Shown: positions 55,223 through 64,000 of the stretch, piece by piece
How the letters are laid out: each line of letters begins with the position of its first letter
How positions within the stretch are numbered: position 1 is the stretch's first letter
Assembly: GCA_964464375.1 (NCBI GenBank)
Contig: CAYXFU010000001.1
Span: 62,001 to 126,000 of the forward strand
DNA: 64,000 nucleotides
Reading direction: 5' to 3'
Source: CAIOZA01 sp964464375
GTDB taxonomy: Bacteria > Bacteroidota > Ignavibacteria > Kapaibacteriales > UBA2268
The notes under the pieces: generated by a model
Database searches by the model: none
The model's input: only the letters and a program-made list of their open reading frames with translations
What the model was told of the DNA's origin: nothing
Position numbers and translations under genes: made by a program

Positions 55223-55981
55223 CTATTCAAAACCCTGGCAAAATGCCAGAACATTTTTCCCAAGATCAGGAAGATAGTAACCTCCTTCGAGTACCGCAAA
55301 GCGTCTGCCATGTCCCATTCTTATAGATAAATTCTTCATTATTCTGCCAATATTATAGAAATCGAAAGTCTGTAGTTTACCTCCAACATCAAGATGGTAG
55401 GAATCGAAACCTGCTGAAACTGCAATGATATCTACATAATCAATATCTTTTATAAAATATTCGATTTCATCTATATATTTGTCAGGTTCAGACATTGGAT
55501 TAAGGATTTTGACTTCACTCCAATCTTTCAGGCAGTCCTTGGTTCCATCGCCAGTATGGGCATCAAAATCAAGAATAAAAGCAGAGTTAATTTTCTTCTG
55601 CTTTCTAAGCTTGGTAAGCGCTATTGCCATGTTACAAAAATGGCAATAACCCCATGCCTCTTTTCTGTAGGCATGATGCCCGGGTGGTCTGACACATGCG
55701 AAAGCTGGTTCAGTTTCGAATCCGATATCAGCAGCTAAAATTGCACCTCCGGCTGCAAGGAGTGCCATCTGGTATAGTTTATGATGACAGTAAACAGTGT
55801 CCACATAATCTTTATCATGAACTTCAAGAATATCGAAAAGATCTGCATTATCGGGTGAAATTATTTCATAATTCTGTTCATTTTTCAAAACATCCATGAT
55901 CGATTCCATGCGACCATTTACAGATGCACAATCATTTGTATATGTTGAATCAAAAAACTTATTATGAAATACAATTTTCAT
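55223..55981 (-). CDS. Histone deacetylase-superfamily hydrolase
   Basis: 252 residues of the HDAC/AcuC/polyamine-amidohydrolase fold. RPPGHHA has the tandem catalytic His pair; ILDFDAHTGDGT supplies the zinc-binding Asp and His; SAGFDSYHLDVGG gives the second zinc Asp; EGGY ends the site. Bacterial members deacetylate polyamines or small amides, or acetyl-lysine. It is shorter than most (about 300-340 residues), with an unusually short C-terminal part. Confidence 0.85.
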   Translation of the reverse strand: MKIVFHNKFFDSTYTNDCASVNGRMESIMDVLKNEQNYEIISPDNADLFDILEVHDKDYVDTVYCHHKLYQMALLAAGGAILAADIGFETEPAFACVRPPGHHAYRKEAWGYCHFCNMAIALTKLRKQKKINSAFILDFDAHTGDGTKDCLKDWSEVKILNPMSEPDKYIDEIEYFIKDIDYVDIIAVSAGFDSYHLDVGGKLQTFDFYNIGRIMKNLSIRMGHGRRFAVLEGGYYLPDLGKNVLAFCQGFE

Positions 55982-56082
55982 TTAAATTTATTTAAAATGA
56001 ATTCAAATTTGTTATAACTTAAATGAAATACTAAACAAAAGCAAATTTCTATGGCTTATTTATATGATAAAATTTGGATATC

Positions 56083-56928
56083 TTATTTCACTTTTGAATT
56101 TTTTAAGTGCAAAGCTACTCCAATAAAATTCCAAAAAGAGGAGGAGGAAATTGGAGTATTATATAAGTCCTCGTATTGCCAGTTTTTACTTTTGCTGATA
56201 GCTGTTTTCTTTGAAAATAGATATAATAGAAAAGCCTTCTTAGTTTTTCCCATTGAACCGGCTGAGTTGCAAATATCAAAGTAATCATCAATTACTTTGA
56301 AGGTTTGCTTAGTAAATGGATATTCCCAGTCTTTGTCTTTTTGAAGAAATCTATAAAAATATCTGAATATCTTCAATGGCAAGTAGGTATTCAATGGATC
56401 GAATGTTATGATTGATCCACCAGGTTTCGTGAGATACTGCAATCTCTCAAGACATACATCTATATATTTAAAATGATGCAGGATGGCTTTAGCATAGATA
56501 ATATCAAAATCTCTTTCAACAAAATCATCAGATAATATATCTTCAGAGATATAATGACCGTTCGTTATGCCGGATTTTTCCATCGTTGATTTGAGTTGCA
56601 GTAACGCAGAACTGCTGAGATCAACAGCAATATATTCTTTGGAATTCTTGGCTAGGTATTCCGAAAGTACATTCCCGGTATGGCAACCAAGATCAAGAAC
56701 TTTTTTATTGGTCAGATCGCCCATCCATTGTTTATGCAATTCATAAATTTGGTTGGTAAGTCCAATTTCTTCCAGCATTTTATATTGGTATCCTCTGAGT
56801 TTATTCCACCATTTTGTAGCAAAATTGCCACCATGCAGAAACTCCTTCTCAGGTGCAAATTCATAATATTCTTTTTGCCTGATGTTCGTATCAAGCATTT
56901 GTGATTTGTATTCCGTTTTATCTTCCAT
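56083..56928 (-). CDS. Class I SAM-dependent methyltransferase
   Basis: 281 residues. Motif I is VLDLGCHTGNV, motif II begins YIAVDLSSSAL, and motif IV-like DIIYAKAILHHF followed by LTKPGGSIITFDP are the standard Rossmann elements. The C-terminal part resembles lipid- or quinone-type methyltransferases, but the acceptor is unknown. The gene lies 101 bp from the HDAC-type gene on the same strand. Confidence 0.8.
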   Translation of the reverse strand: MEDKTEYKSQMLDTNIRQKEYYEFAPEKEFLHGGNFATKWWNKLRGYQYKMLEEIGLTNQIYELHKQWMGDLTNKKVLDLGCHTGNVLSEYLAKNSKEYIAVDLSSSALLQLKSTMEKSGITNGHYISEDILSDDFVERDFDIIYAKAILHHFKYIDVCLERLQYLTKPGGSIITFDPLNTYLPLKIFRYFYRFLQKDKDWEYPFTKQTFKVIDDYFDICNSAGSMGKTKKAFLLYLFSKKTAISKSKNWQYEDLYNTPISSSSFWNFIGVALHLKNSKVK

Positions 56929-57109
56929 AGTTTACAAGTGCAATAATTTCAGTTAAAGTATATTAAACTAAGAATCATTTAAATAGCAAATTACAAAAAA
57001 TGATTGAGAATATATTTTGATATGAAATTTAATAATAATATATTTGAAGAAATATAATTTTCAGACATTATCATAATTCTACTATTTATCTACATTTGAG
57101 AGGTTTGTT

Positions 57110-57649
57110 ATGCGGTCGAAATTATTCTTATATTCTTCAATTATTTCCACAGTCGCAGTTGGGCTTAGCTTAATTTATTATGCTTACTCACAGGACACAA
57201 TCACAGAGCCAAAGTTAAGAAGCATCCCAGGCATCACAGCTGTAGATTCATTCCCCCATAGTTGCGTGAGTTGTCATAAGAATTATCCAGAAGCTAAAAT
57301 GGATGTACGTTTGAGTACAATTCTAAATGAGTGGAAAGAGAAAATTCCAGCTGAAACTTTAGCAAAATATCAGGCTTCTGCTCCTGATGGGATTACATTG
57401 AAAGGCAAGCATCCTTCTAATACTGATTCACAGTCAAACATTCCGGAGGTTTGCAATAAATGTCATGGCAAGTCCATGAAAACAGCCCTGCCTTTCTCAC
57501 GTTTGATGCATGTAATCCATTTGAGTGGCGGTAAAGATAATCTTTACTTGTCAATGTTTGGAGGAGAATGTACTCATTGCCATAAACTCGATCTAAAAAC
57601 AGGTGCTTGGATGATTGTGAATGGTAAGGAAGCCGATGAGGTAAAATAG
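57110..57649 (+). CDS. Triheme c-type cytochrome, exported
   Basis: 179 residues. Signal peptide (residues 5-28, ending near YYAYSQD). Three heme sites: CVSCH, CNKCH and CTHCH. The His-rich stretch MHVIHLSGG lies between the second and third sites and may supply distal ligands. It is not the doubled-CxxCH type and shows no close similarity to the cluster at 45986-54477. A GAGAGG precedes the ATG. It is a candidate periplasmic electron carrier. Confidence 0.85.
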   Translation: MRSKLFLYSSIISTVAVGLSLIYYAYSQDTITEPKLRSIPGITAVDSFPHSCVSCHKNYPEAKMDVRLSTILNEWKEKIPAETLAKYQASAPDGITLKGKHPSNTDSQSNIPEVCNKCHGKSMKTALPFSRLMHVIHLSGGKDNLYLSMFGGECTHCHKLDLKTGAWMIVNGKEADEVK

Positions 57650-57715
57650 ATTTTCCAAGAGTATTGAACTGGATTCTTACGGTCACTTCGTTCTTAAGGA
57701 CAATGCCAAGTACAT

Positions 57716-57798
57716 GGACACAGCACGCTGTGTCCCTACGAATACAAAATACAAAGATTCCTGCATTAGCTTCGCTGTTACTTCGTGATCGCAGGAAT
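57716..57798. repeat. Two palindromic intergenic elements
   Basis: 57716-57735 is a near-perfect palindrome (GGACACAGC/GCTGTGTCC with 2 bases between). 57757-57764 and 57791-57798 (ATTCCTGC/GCAGGAAT) form a hairpin around a 26-nt loop. The stretch 57650-57850 has no gene and is compositionally unlike the AT-rich spacers, suggesting dispersed repeat elements. Confidence 0.5.
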
Positions 57799-57861
57799 GA
57801 CAGACTGGGTCTTGCATTGCAGCATTTACAGATAGTTTCTAATGATTAATTTGGTTAAACA

Positions 57862-57890
57862 TAAAAAACCGGCACTAAGCCGGTTTTTTA
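57862..57890. terminator. Bidirectional terminator between the triheme gene and the chemoreceptor gene
   Basis: Stem TAAAAAACCGGC/GCCGGTTTTTTA (57862-57873 with 57879-57890), 5-nt loop. T runs follow the stem in both directions. Confidence 0.88.
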
Positions 57891-57909
57891 TTTTATAAAC
57901 AACTGATAA

Positions 57910-60900
57910 TTATGCAGTTAGATGTTTGGCTGATCTGCCACCAAGATTCTTGGATGTCATGCCTCCACCATTGTCAAGTGTAAACTGTCCAACCATCTGT
58001 TGTAGTTGTTCTGTCAGTTTGGCTAAGCCGTCTGCTGATGATGCGACTTCCTGGATTTGCTTCGTTGAGTCATTTGTTACCATAGAGATTGCTGATACAT
58101 TCTTGGCTATCTCTTCCGATGTTGATGACTGTTCTTCGCTTGCGGCGGCTATCTGGCTGATCATATCCTGAACGTCGCGTGAACTTGTTACAATCTCCTG
58201 CAATGACTTGCCTGCTCTGTCGGCTAATGAGATACCACTCTTGACTTCTTCATTACCCTTCTTCATGGCTTCGACTGCTTCCTGAGTTTCTCCCTGGATG
58301 CCCTTGATCATCTTGGCAATCTGTTTTGTTGCTTCTGTTGTACGTTCAGCTAACTTTCTTACTTCGTCGGCTACTACTGCGAATCCTCTTCCCTGTTCGC
58401 CTGCTCTAGCTGCTTCGATGGCGGCATTTAGTGCTAACAGGTTTGTCTGATCGGCAATGTCATCGATTACAGAGATTATCTCACCGATTTCTTTGCTTGA
58501 TTCGCCTAGTTTTTCTATATTATCTGCTGATTTCTTCACAACATCTGCAATGTCTTTCATCTTTGTTACTGTTTGTTCTACAACATCGCCACCTTCTTTG
58601 GCAATTGCACCATTCCGTTCAGCTACTTCGGCTGTTCTGCTGGCTGACATGGCGTTTTCTGTTATCGTTCTCGACATTTCTTCTACTGCACTTGCTACTT
58701 CATCTGCCTGGGAGCTTTGCTCTTCACTTGCGGCGGCTAGTCCATCGGCAGTTGCTGAAATTTGTACAGCGGCGGCTGATGTTGTCGATACAGATGATAA
58801 TACTTCTGACAATACATTATTCAGTGATTCTCCCAGCTGATTGATGCTTGATTTAAATTCTTCCATATCCCCATTATATTGACCTACCATACGTTTAGTT
58901 AAGTCTCCGTGAGCCATATCCGATAGTACTCCTGCACTCTCATTGATTGGTGAGATTACTGCATCAAGTGTTGAATTAAAACCTTGTATAATAGCTCTGA
59001 AATCTCCTTGATGTTTGCTTGCGTCTGTACGTGTCTTTAGTTTGCCTTCAATTGCTGCAATGGATTGATCTTTAGCATCTTTAACCAATAAACTTACGGC
59101 ATCGATACAAACATTAACATTGTTCTTGATTTCATTGAAATCACCTTTGTATTCATCTGTGATTTTTGGTGGAATATCTCCCTTGGAGATTCTATCGATA
59201 TACTCTGCTGCCATATTTAATGGACCGATGACGTTATCGAGTGTTTTGTTTACACCTTCTACGATTCCTCTGAAATCTCCCTGATGTTTGCTTGAATCTG
59301 CTCTTGTATCCAGTTTGCCTTCTACTGCCGCTGTTACTAAGCTCTTGGCATCTTTAACCAGTAAGTTTACTGCATCGATACATGTATTTAGGTTATTCTT
59401 GATCTCGTTGAAATCTCCATTATAGGCATCTGTGATTCTTGGTGGGATATCGCCCTTGGATATTCTATCAACGTATTCTGCGGCTACATTCAATGGGCCG
59501 ATAACATTATCTAGTGTTGAATTTACTCCCTGAACGATGCCTCTGAAGTCGCCCTGATGTTTGCTTGCATCTGCTCTAGTATCAAGTTTACCTTCTACTG
59601 CTGCTGTTGCCAGCATCTTTGCATCTTTGACAAGTAAGTTCACTGCATCGATACATGTATTCAGGTTATTCTTGATTTCGTTGAAATCGCCTTTGTATTC
59701 ATCTGTAATTCTTGGTGGGATATCTCCCTTGGATATTCTGTCCACATATTCTGCAGCTACATTCAATGGACCGATAACGTTGTCTAATGTTTTGTTTACG
59801 CCTTCTACGATTCCTCTGAAATCTCCCTGATGTTTGCTTGCATCTGCTCTGGTGTCAAGTTTACCTTCTACTGCTGCAGTTACTAAGCTCTTGGCATCTT
59901 TGACCAAAAGATTTACAGCATCGATACATGTATTTAAATTATTTTTTAATTCGTTGAAATCGCCTTTATATTCATCTGTGATTCTTGGTGGAATATCGCC
60001 TTTGGATATTCTGTCCACGTATTCTGCGGCTACATTCAATGGACCGATGACTGCGTCGAGTGTTCCATTAATGCCTACTACCAGATTCTTGTACTCGCCT
60101 TCGTATTTGCTTGTATCGGCTCTTGTGTCGAGCTTGCCTGCGATTGCGGCGGCTGATAATTTGCCGGTATCACTAACTAGATTTTTGATCGTATTTACCA
60201 TATTGTCCATAGCAACAATTAAACTGGTTGGCTTCTTTCCTTCTGCTTTGATGTTTACTGATAAATTACCGGCAGCAACATTGCGAGTGATCTCTACTAC
60301 TTCCAGTGGATCGCCACCAAGTTGTCCCTGTACATTTATTGTAATGACAAAACCTAATGTTAGTGCTATTAACACTCCCAATATTAGAACTATTATACTT
60401 ATCATAGTGGCTTTATTGGCATCTACAGTATTTTGATCTGATCTATTTTGAGAAAATTTCTGGTTGTCTTCTACCATTTTTACAGATACATCGACTATTG
60501 CTCTTGCTGCTTTCTTTGCTGAGCCATCCATTAATGCAATCGCTTCATCTTTCTTTCCTACATCCAAAAGGTCAAGCATTTTATTGAGGTCAACTTCATA
60601 ATTAGTAATATCATCAAGAATAGATTCAAAATCCTTCTTGGTTATGGGATTCATTTCACATTTCTTTAGTTCTTCAACAGCAACATCCATAGTTTTTAGA
60701 TATCCCTTTACCTTTTCATGATTATCGTTCTGTCTTTTGCTATCATTTGTGAATACCATATTTTCTCTTACGTTCACTCGTGTTCTTTGGAAAGCAACTG
60801 TAAACTCAGCAAGCAAACCCAATGGCTTTGTATTTCGTTCAAAAAGCATTGTGTCGGAATCATCGGCATTCTTCAAATTGATAATTCCATAGACACCTAT

Positions 60901-60972
60901 AAAAGTGGCAATTAATGCTACAATAATGAATCCACCAAGTAGCTTAGTTCTTAATTTCATGTTTTTTAACAT
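57910..60972 (-). CDS. Methyl-accepting chemotaxis protein with tandem HAMP-type modules
   Basis: 1020 residues from ATG 60972, which has a GGAG 6 bases upstream (the frame also opens at TTG 60984). Helix TM1 (about 9-30), a four-helix-bundle-type sensor domain, TM2 (about 189-213), then GGDP and a HAMP domain. Next come four 91-residue modules (IGPLNVAAEYVDRISKGDIP, DEYKGDFNE, VKDAKSLVTAAVEGKLDTRA) that look like pairs of HAMP domains, then a diverged fifth. The signalling tip LNAAIEAARAGEQGRGFAVV identifies the MCP output domain. It would sense a periplasmic signal and control CheA. cheW lies 99 bp upstream. Confidence 0.92.
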   Translation of the reverse strand: MLKNMKLRTKLLGGFIIVALIATFIGVYGIINLKNADDSDTMLFERNTKPLGLLAEFTVAFQRTRVNVRENMVFTNDSKRQNDNHEKVKGYLKTMDVAVEELKKCEMNPITKKDFESILDDITNYEVDLNKMLDLLDVGKKDEAIALMDGSAKKAARAIVDVSVKMVEDNQKFSQNRSDQNTVDANKATMISIIVLILGVLIALTLGFVITINVQGQLGGDPLEVVEITRNVAAGNLSVNIKAEGKKPTSLIVAMDNMVNTIKNLVSDTGKLSAAAIAGKLDTRADTSKYEGEYKNLVVGINGTLDAVIGPLNVAAEYVDRISKGDIPPRITDEYKGDFNELKNNLNTCIDAVNLLVKDAKSLVTAAVEGKLDTRADASKHQGDFRGIVEGVNKTLDNVIGPLNVAAEYVDRISKGDIPPRITDEYKGDFNEIKNNLNTCIDAVNLLVKDAKMLATAAVEGKLDTRADASKHQGDFRGIVQGVNSTLDNVIGPLNVAAEYVDRISKGDIPPRITDAYNGDFNEIKNNLNTCIDAVNLLVKDAKSLVTAAVEGKLDTRADSSKHQGDFRGIVEGVNKTLDNVIGPLNMAAEYIDRISKGDIPPKITDEYKGDFNEIKNNVNVCIDAVSLLVKDAKDQSIAAIEGKLKTRTDASKHQGDFRAIIQGFNSTLDAVISPINESAGVLSDMAHGDLTKRMVGQYNGDMEEFKSSINQLGESLNNVLSEVLSSVSTTSAAAVQISATADGLAAASEEQSSQADEVASAVEEMSRTITENAMSASRTAEVAERNGAIAKEGGDVVEQTVTKMKDIADVVKKSADNIEKLGESSKEIGEIISVIDDIADQTNLLALNAAIEAARAGEQGRGFAVVADEVRKLAERTTEATKQIAKMIKGIQGETQEAVEAMKKGNEEVKSGISLADRAGKSLQEIVTSSRDVQDMISQIAAASEEQSSTSEEIAKNVSAISMVTNDSTKQIQEVASSADGLAKLTEQLQQMVGQFTLDNGGGMTSKNLGGRSAKHLTA
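58954..60045 (-). repeat. Four 273-bp tandem repeats inside the chemoreceptor gene
   Basis: The GPLN codon blocks end exactly at 60045, 59772, 59499 and 59226, and the diverged SPIN block at 58953: a strict 273-bp (91-codon) period. Units differ by a few residues (NELK/NEIK, SLVT/MLAT, IVEG/IVQG), and the third/fourth differ from the rest by VDR/IDR and INLL/VSLL changes. Length variation by recombination is likely. Confidence 0.9.
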
Positions 60973-61032
60973 AATGTGCTCCAATTTTTGTTTAAAAAAT
61001 ATTATTTGTATTGTATTTAACTGTGCATTAAA

Positions 61033-61062
61033 ATCAACCGCAGGGTTAACCCTGCGGTTGAT
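61033..61062. repeat. 30-bp perfect palindrome between cheW and the chemoreceptor gene
   Basis: 13-bp arms ATCAACCGCAGGG/CCCTGCGGTTGAT around TTAA. Neither strand has a proper T run (minus has TTTTAAT), so terminator activity is doubtful. The sequence resembles the GGGTTAACCC-centred palindrome at 62036-62055, so it may be a dispersed repeat element. Confidence 0.7.
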
Positions 61063-61070
61063 AAATAAAA

Positions 61071-61577
61071 CTATGAATTATTCTCACTTATTGATGCAAG
61101 CTCGTGTGTTTCTTCTTCAGTCAGAATTTTCTCGAGGTCAAGCATTATTAATAATCTATCTTCGAGTTTTCCGACAGCTGTGATATATTCAGAGTTAACT
61201 CCTTTAACGGTCGCCGGTGGTGGTTCGCATATACTTCGGCTTATTCTCAAAACCTCGCTGACGCTATCGACAATAAATCCAATAACTTTTTGAGCGATTT
61301 CGACAACGATGAAACGAGTGTCTTTGTCGTGTTCTTTGGGAGGCATTCCTAGTCTGGATCTAAGCTCGATCAACGGAATAATTATTCCGCGGAGGTTGAT
61401 GATTCCTTTGATATAATCTGGAGTGTTGGGAACCTTGGTTATCTCAACCATTCTGTTTATACCCTGAATATTCAGAATATCTACAGCGAATTCTTCATCG
61501 CCGATATGAAAGCTAACTAACTGGAGTTCATCTCCATAGAGCTGGCTGTCTTTTTTCTGATTTTCTGCAATTGCCAT
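61071..61577 (-). CDS. cheW: Chemotaxis coupling protein CheW
   Basis: 168 residues, beta-barrel adaptor between chemoreceptors and CheA. LVSFHIGDEEFAVDILNIQGI opens the domain, and PNTPDYIKGIINLRGIIIPLIELR is the classic CheW core with the NLRG motif. A GAGGATGT precedes the start. It lies immediately upstream of the chemoreceptor gene in the same direction. CheA, CheY, CheR and CheB are not in the window. Confidence 0.94.
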   Translation of the reverse strand: MAIAENQKKDSQLYGDELQLVSFHIGDEEFAVDILNIQGINRMVEITKVPNTPDYIKGIINLRGIIIPLIELRSRLGMPPKEHDKDTRFIVVEIAQKVIGFIVDSVSEVLRISRSICEPPPATVKGVNSEYITAVGKLEDRLLIMLDLEKILTEEETHELASISENNS

Positions 61578-62434
61578 ATTACATCCTCAAATAAATAATA
61601 TATTAAATAACATTTGGACTGTTAAGTGTTTTTACTTGGTTACTTTGTTGCTAGATAAAAAAATAAAATGATTGATGCTGAATTTCAAATGATTTTTCGA
61701 CAAGAAATAATTTTACTTTAATTAATTTTCAAAATAAAAATATTTATTAAATAGGATATATTTATCTGATTTAATGACTTTTTAAGAATTAATTAGTTTC
61801 AGTTGGAGTTTGAGTGTCCAACTTTCAAAAAGATTGCGTCTTTTTAGAAAGTGGGAATGCATTATTTGCATCTTTTTTGGCACTATTGGCACTATTTTAA
61901 TGAACGAAGAGGCATATATAATCCATGTAACCTACTTATATTTCTAACATCTTACTTTTGGGTTGGCACTTTTGCATCAATTGCATCGTGTTTTTTGTTT
62001 TATATTTCTGCATCGAAGATGCTGAATTTGAATAACCGCGGGTGTTAACCCGTGGAATGGATCAGAATTTTATTTTATCACAGCCCCGTAGGGGTTGAAC
62101 TTCTCGGTTTAAATTCAACCCTTTCAGGGCTGATTATATTCTTGAATTTACTGTCCGTGGGTTTCACCCACGGTTATTGAAATTATACCACTTCGTGGCA
62201 TAAAAGTTCGCTACTACGTAGCTGTTTTTTCAATGATTAATGATCAAATACCAATGACAAATAAATGCAGAATTGTCCTCACCCTGCCCTCTCCGACATT
62301 AATGCAACTACCACCCCGTCTCGACAGGGTCGAGCCACCCCTCCTTGGAAAGGATGGGAAAGAATACAATGCAATTTGCGAAATCGGAGCGATTATTTCA
62401 AAGAAACGGTTTTAAAAGGAAATATATTCTTTTT
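61578..62434. other. Long intergenic region with repeat elements
   Basis: About 857 bp. 61578-61850 is AT-rich without a gene. 61851-62048 has an open frame of 65 codons with Trp/His/Phe-rich odd composition and no similarity seen; I do not call it. 62036-62222 is a palindrome cluster, listed separately. 62311-62360 carries a second repeat type: CTCGAC-AGG-GTCGAG (62320-62334) and a CCCTCCTT/AAGGATGGG hairpin (62338-62357). Confidence 0.55.
62036..62222. repeat. Cluster of six short palindromes (REP/BIME-like)
   Basis: Six hairpins in 187 bp: 62036-62055 (CCGCGGG/CCCGTGG), 62081-62097 (CAGCCCC/GGGGTTG), 62116-62132 (CAACCC/GGGCTG), 62155-62173 (CCGTGGGT/ACCCACGG, perfect), 62188-62198 (CCAC/GTGG) and 62210-62222 (GCTAC/GTAGC). 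GC-rich hairpins in an AT-rich spacer are typical of dispersed extragenic elements. Confidence 0.7.
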
Positions 62435-63954
62435 TTATTTCTTCTCTTCTTTTATTATTAACGCCCTGAAGGAATAAAGCTGGGCTTCGGGTTGGAAGTA
62501 AGCATCTTTAGGGAGTCCCGCCTTGTAGCAAAGGTTTTCGAGATACGATGTGATGTCCCAGTTCTTTTCTGATGCTACCTGTGGCAGGAAAACACCTTGA
62601 TTGTTGCCCATTCGGATAAGGAGTCCGTCTTTACCTACGACAATTTTGTTTATGTCGAGAACCCGTTTCATTCTGGAAAGAACTGTAACTTCATATTGAA
62701 GACTATCCAATTCCTGCAAACGCAGGGGACCGAAACGATAATCGCTTGTTGCAGCTAATTTCGCGGCATATTTGATTTCATTGATGAGGCTTTCAGTCGG
62801 GAAAGTATGCCCCATACATGCTCTAAGTGAGCCATGCTTGTGAATGGTAACAAATGCGGCTTTGGGAAATGAAAGATTGTAAGGAATCAATTGGATTTCA
62901 TATTCCTTTTCATTGTTTTTAGTAACAGTGTTTATTACTGTCTTCTTGGCAATATCCATTACTTTTTCAATTTCTGATTGATCAAAGAATGGCGTTTCAT
63001 CAACTTCTTCATCCCTAGCTTTAATAATCAGACCGGAGAAATAACCAACAACTTTGGATTGATTCTTCCCTGCTTCGGTTTTACCGGAATGTGAGTAATT
63101 AACCGGAACAAATGAAGTTGCACCTAATTGTTCAGCGGCGGTCATGACAACTACTATCGGACCACCACCGCAGNNNNNNNNNNGCAGGCTTCAAATTTTC
63201 CTGCAATAAATTGAGTCTGATAGGAAAAATAGTCATACCGGTAAAGAGTATTCAAGCTGACACCATCGATGCTAACAGCACTATCTGCATCATGATAATG
63301 GGACAAATCGGTACTCGCAAGCAGAAGAACTTTTTTTCCGGAATTCTTCACAGCATAAACAATTGAACGCATGAGTGCGTCCTGAGTGAGTGCATCCTGA
63401 GTACCCATAACTATTGGTACAACAGGAGTGCCTGGGATAGTCACCTGAAGAAATGGAAGTTGAACTTCGATGGAATGTTCGGGAGTATCCCCCTTCCACT
63501 TGTGACCATCCATAGATAGCTTGACAATGGTATTGACGGAAGCAATATCCGAAGCAAGCTTTTTGTCAACATTAACAACACCAAGAGGAGTAACATAAGC
63601 ATCACCACTAAAAACGGAAGCACCTTTGAAAGCCAGCTGATGGCTGGGAGCAATAATGATTACGGCATCATATTTTCTGCCGATCAATGCTTTATAAGCC
63701 TTACCAGCAACTTTACCGCTGTAAAGGTAGCCGGCGTGCGGTGCGATTAAACCGAATATTTCGCGAGTGGAGACATCCTGTCCTTTTCGATCGAGCAAGA
63801 GAGTATCAATCATTTTTCTCAGAGAATCGGGATCAGCTGGATAAAATGAACCAGCAACAGTCGGAGGTCTGTAAGTAATCTTGTCTTCGGGTAATGCGTC
63901 CTGTGAAAAAAGTCTCATAGAAGCAACCAATAAAAGAAAATAAAATAATTTCAT
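62435..63954 (-). CDS. MEMO-AMMECR1 fusion protein with signal peptide (AmmeMemoRadiSam system)
   Basis: Two open frames (63954-63184 and 63173-62435) are separated by 10 Ns, but the flanking bases overlap by GCAG. Merging them removes 14 bases, leaving 1506 = 502 codons and giving FEACGGGP, the conserved MEMO segment. The N-terminal half is MEMO-like (GSFYPADPDSLRK, IAPHAGYLYSGKVAG, APSHQ, DLSHYHD), and the C-terminal ~180 residues are AMMECR1-like (LRACMGHTFP, EVTVLSRMK). An N-terminal signal peptide (MKLFYFLLLVASMRLFS) is unusual for either. The radical-SAM partner that usually accompanies these domains is not in the window. Confidence 0.82.
63174..63183. other. Scaffold gap of ten Ns, probably spurious
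   Basis: The plus-strand flanks are ...CCGCAG before and GCAGGCTT... after. The shared GCAG suggests that the two contigs overlap and that no sequence is missing; merging restores one frame through the MEMO-AMMECR1 gene. Confidence 0.8.
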
Positions 63955-64000
63955 ATCAAAATTAAAACTAAATCTGTGAAAATCAAACTTATTATATGGA

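Noticed and set aside
58954..60045. Regular repeats resembling a CRISPR array
   Set aside because: The period is 273 bp, without spacers, and lies inside one open reading frame of a chemoreceptor.
61851..62048. 65-codon open frame in the intergenic region
   Set aside because: Odd aromatic-rich composition, overlaps a repeat element and resembles no family.
63154..63954. Separate MEMO and AMMECR1 genes
   Set aside because: The ten Ns are an assembly artefact; merging overlapping contig ends gives one frame.
1..64000. tRNA, rRNA genes or a prophage
   Set aside because: No T-loop consensus in a foldable context, no rRNA-like stretch, and no phage structural or integrase gene was seen.

Overview
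The window is AT-rich bacterial DNA and reads as a scaffold from the Bacteroidota/Chlorobiota (FCB) group, most like Ignavibacteria or Kapabacteria. The evidence is a C-terminal type IX secretion (T9SS) sorting domain, a TonB receptor, DUF1573, an 11-gene nuo operon without nuoEFG, few Shine-Dalgarno sequences, and one perfect Bacteroidota-type promoter (TTTG-N19-TAnnTTTG). The phylum call is inference; no rRNA or tRNA gene is visible. A 10-N scaffold gap lies at 63174-63183.

Layout. 1-10190: a truncated T9SS-exported protein, tsaE-hpt-tilS (minus), tmk, an exported zinc metalloprotease, proline dehydrogenase and an aldehyde dehydrogenase. 10199-16799 (minus): a tripartite MacAB-TolC-type exporter with an RDD protein. 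16880-20082: recF, dnaN and a divergent phosphatidylserine decarboxylase. 20147-23706 (minus): TonB receptor, a small membrane protein and DUF1573. 24178-34978: nuoABCDHIJKLMN. 35274-41658: an RmuC-like coiled-coil protein, a GH106-like glycosidase, a Pif1-like helicase, an RF-1-domain rescue factor and a stretch of decayed DNA with an IS200-type transposase remnant. 41659-44361: acetyl-CoA synthetase and a secreted Zn-dependent phospholipase/nuclease-like protein.

44803-54477 is the most distinctive region. Seven plus-strand genes encode two NHL beta-propeller proteins, a 12-heme and a 4-heme exported cytochrome, a 5-heme lipoprotein, a 665-residue predicted outer-membrane barrel, and an 11-heme cytochrome fused to an OmpA-type peptidoglycan-binding domain. 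The last three overlap through ATGA and TTGA junctions. I read this as a candidate porin-cytochrome conduit carrying electrons across the cell envelope, with one cytochrome tethered to the cell wall. A 3-heme cytochrome lies nearby at 57110. The 11-subunit complex I and the acetyl-CoA synthetase could feed electrons and acetate carbon into such a respiratory chain, but that link is inference.

54512-63954: TfoX-like, GNAT, HDAC-family and methyltransferase genes; a large chemoreceptor with four exact 273-bp tandem modules followed by cheW; a cluster of short palindromes of REP type; and a signal-peptide-bearing MEMO-AMMECR1 fusion. The assembly gap splits this last gene, but its flanks share four bases whose merging restores one reading frame.
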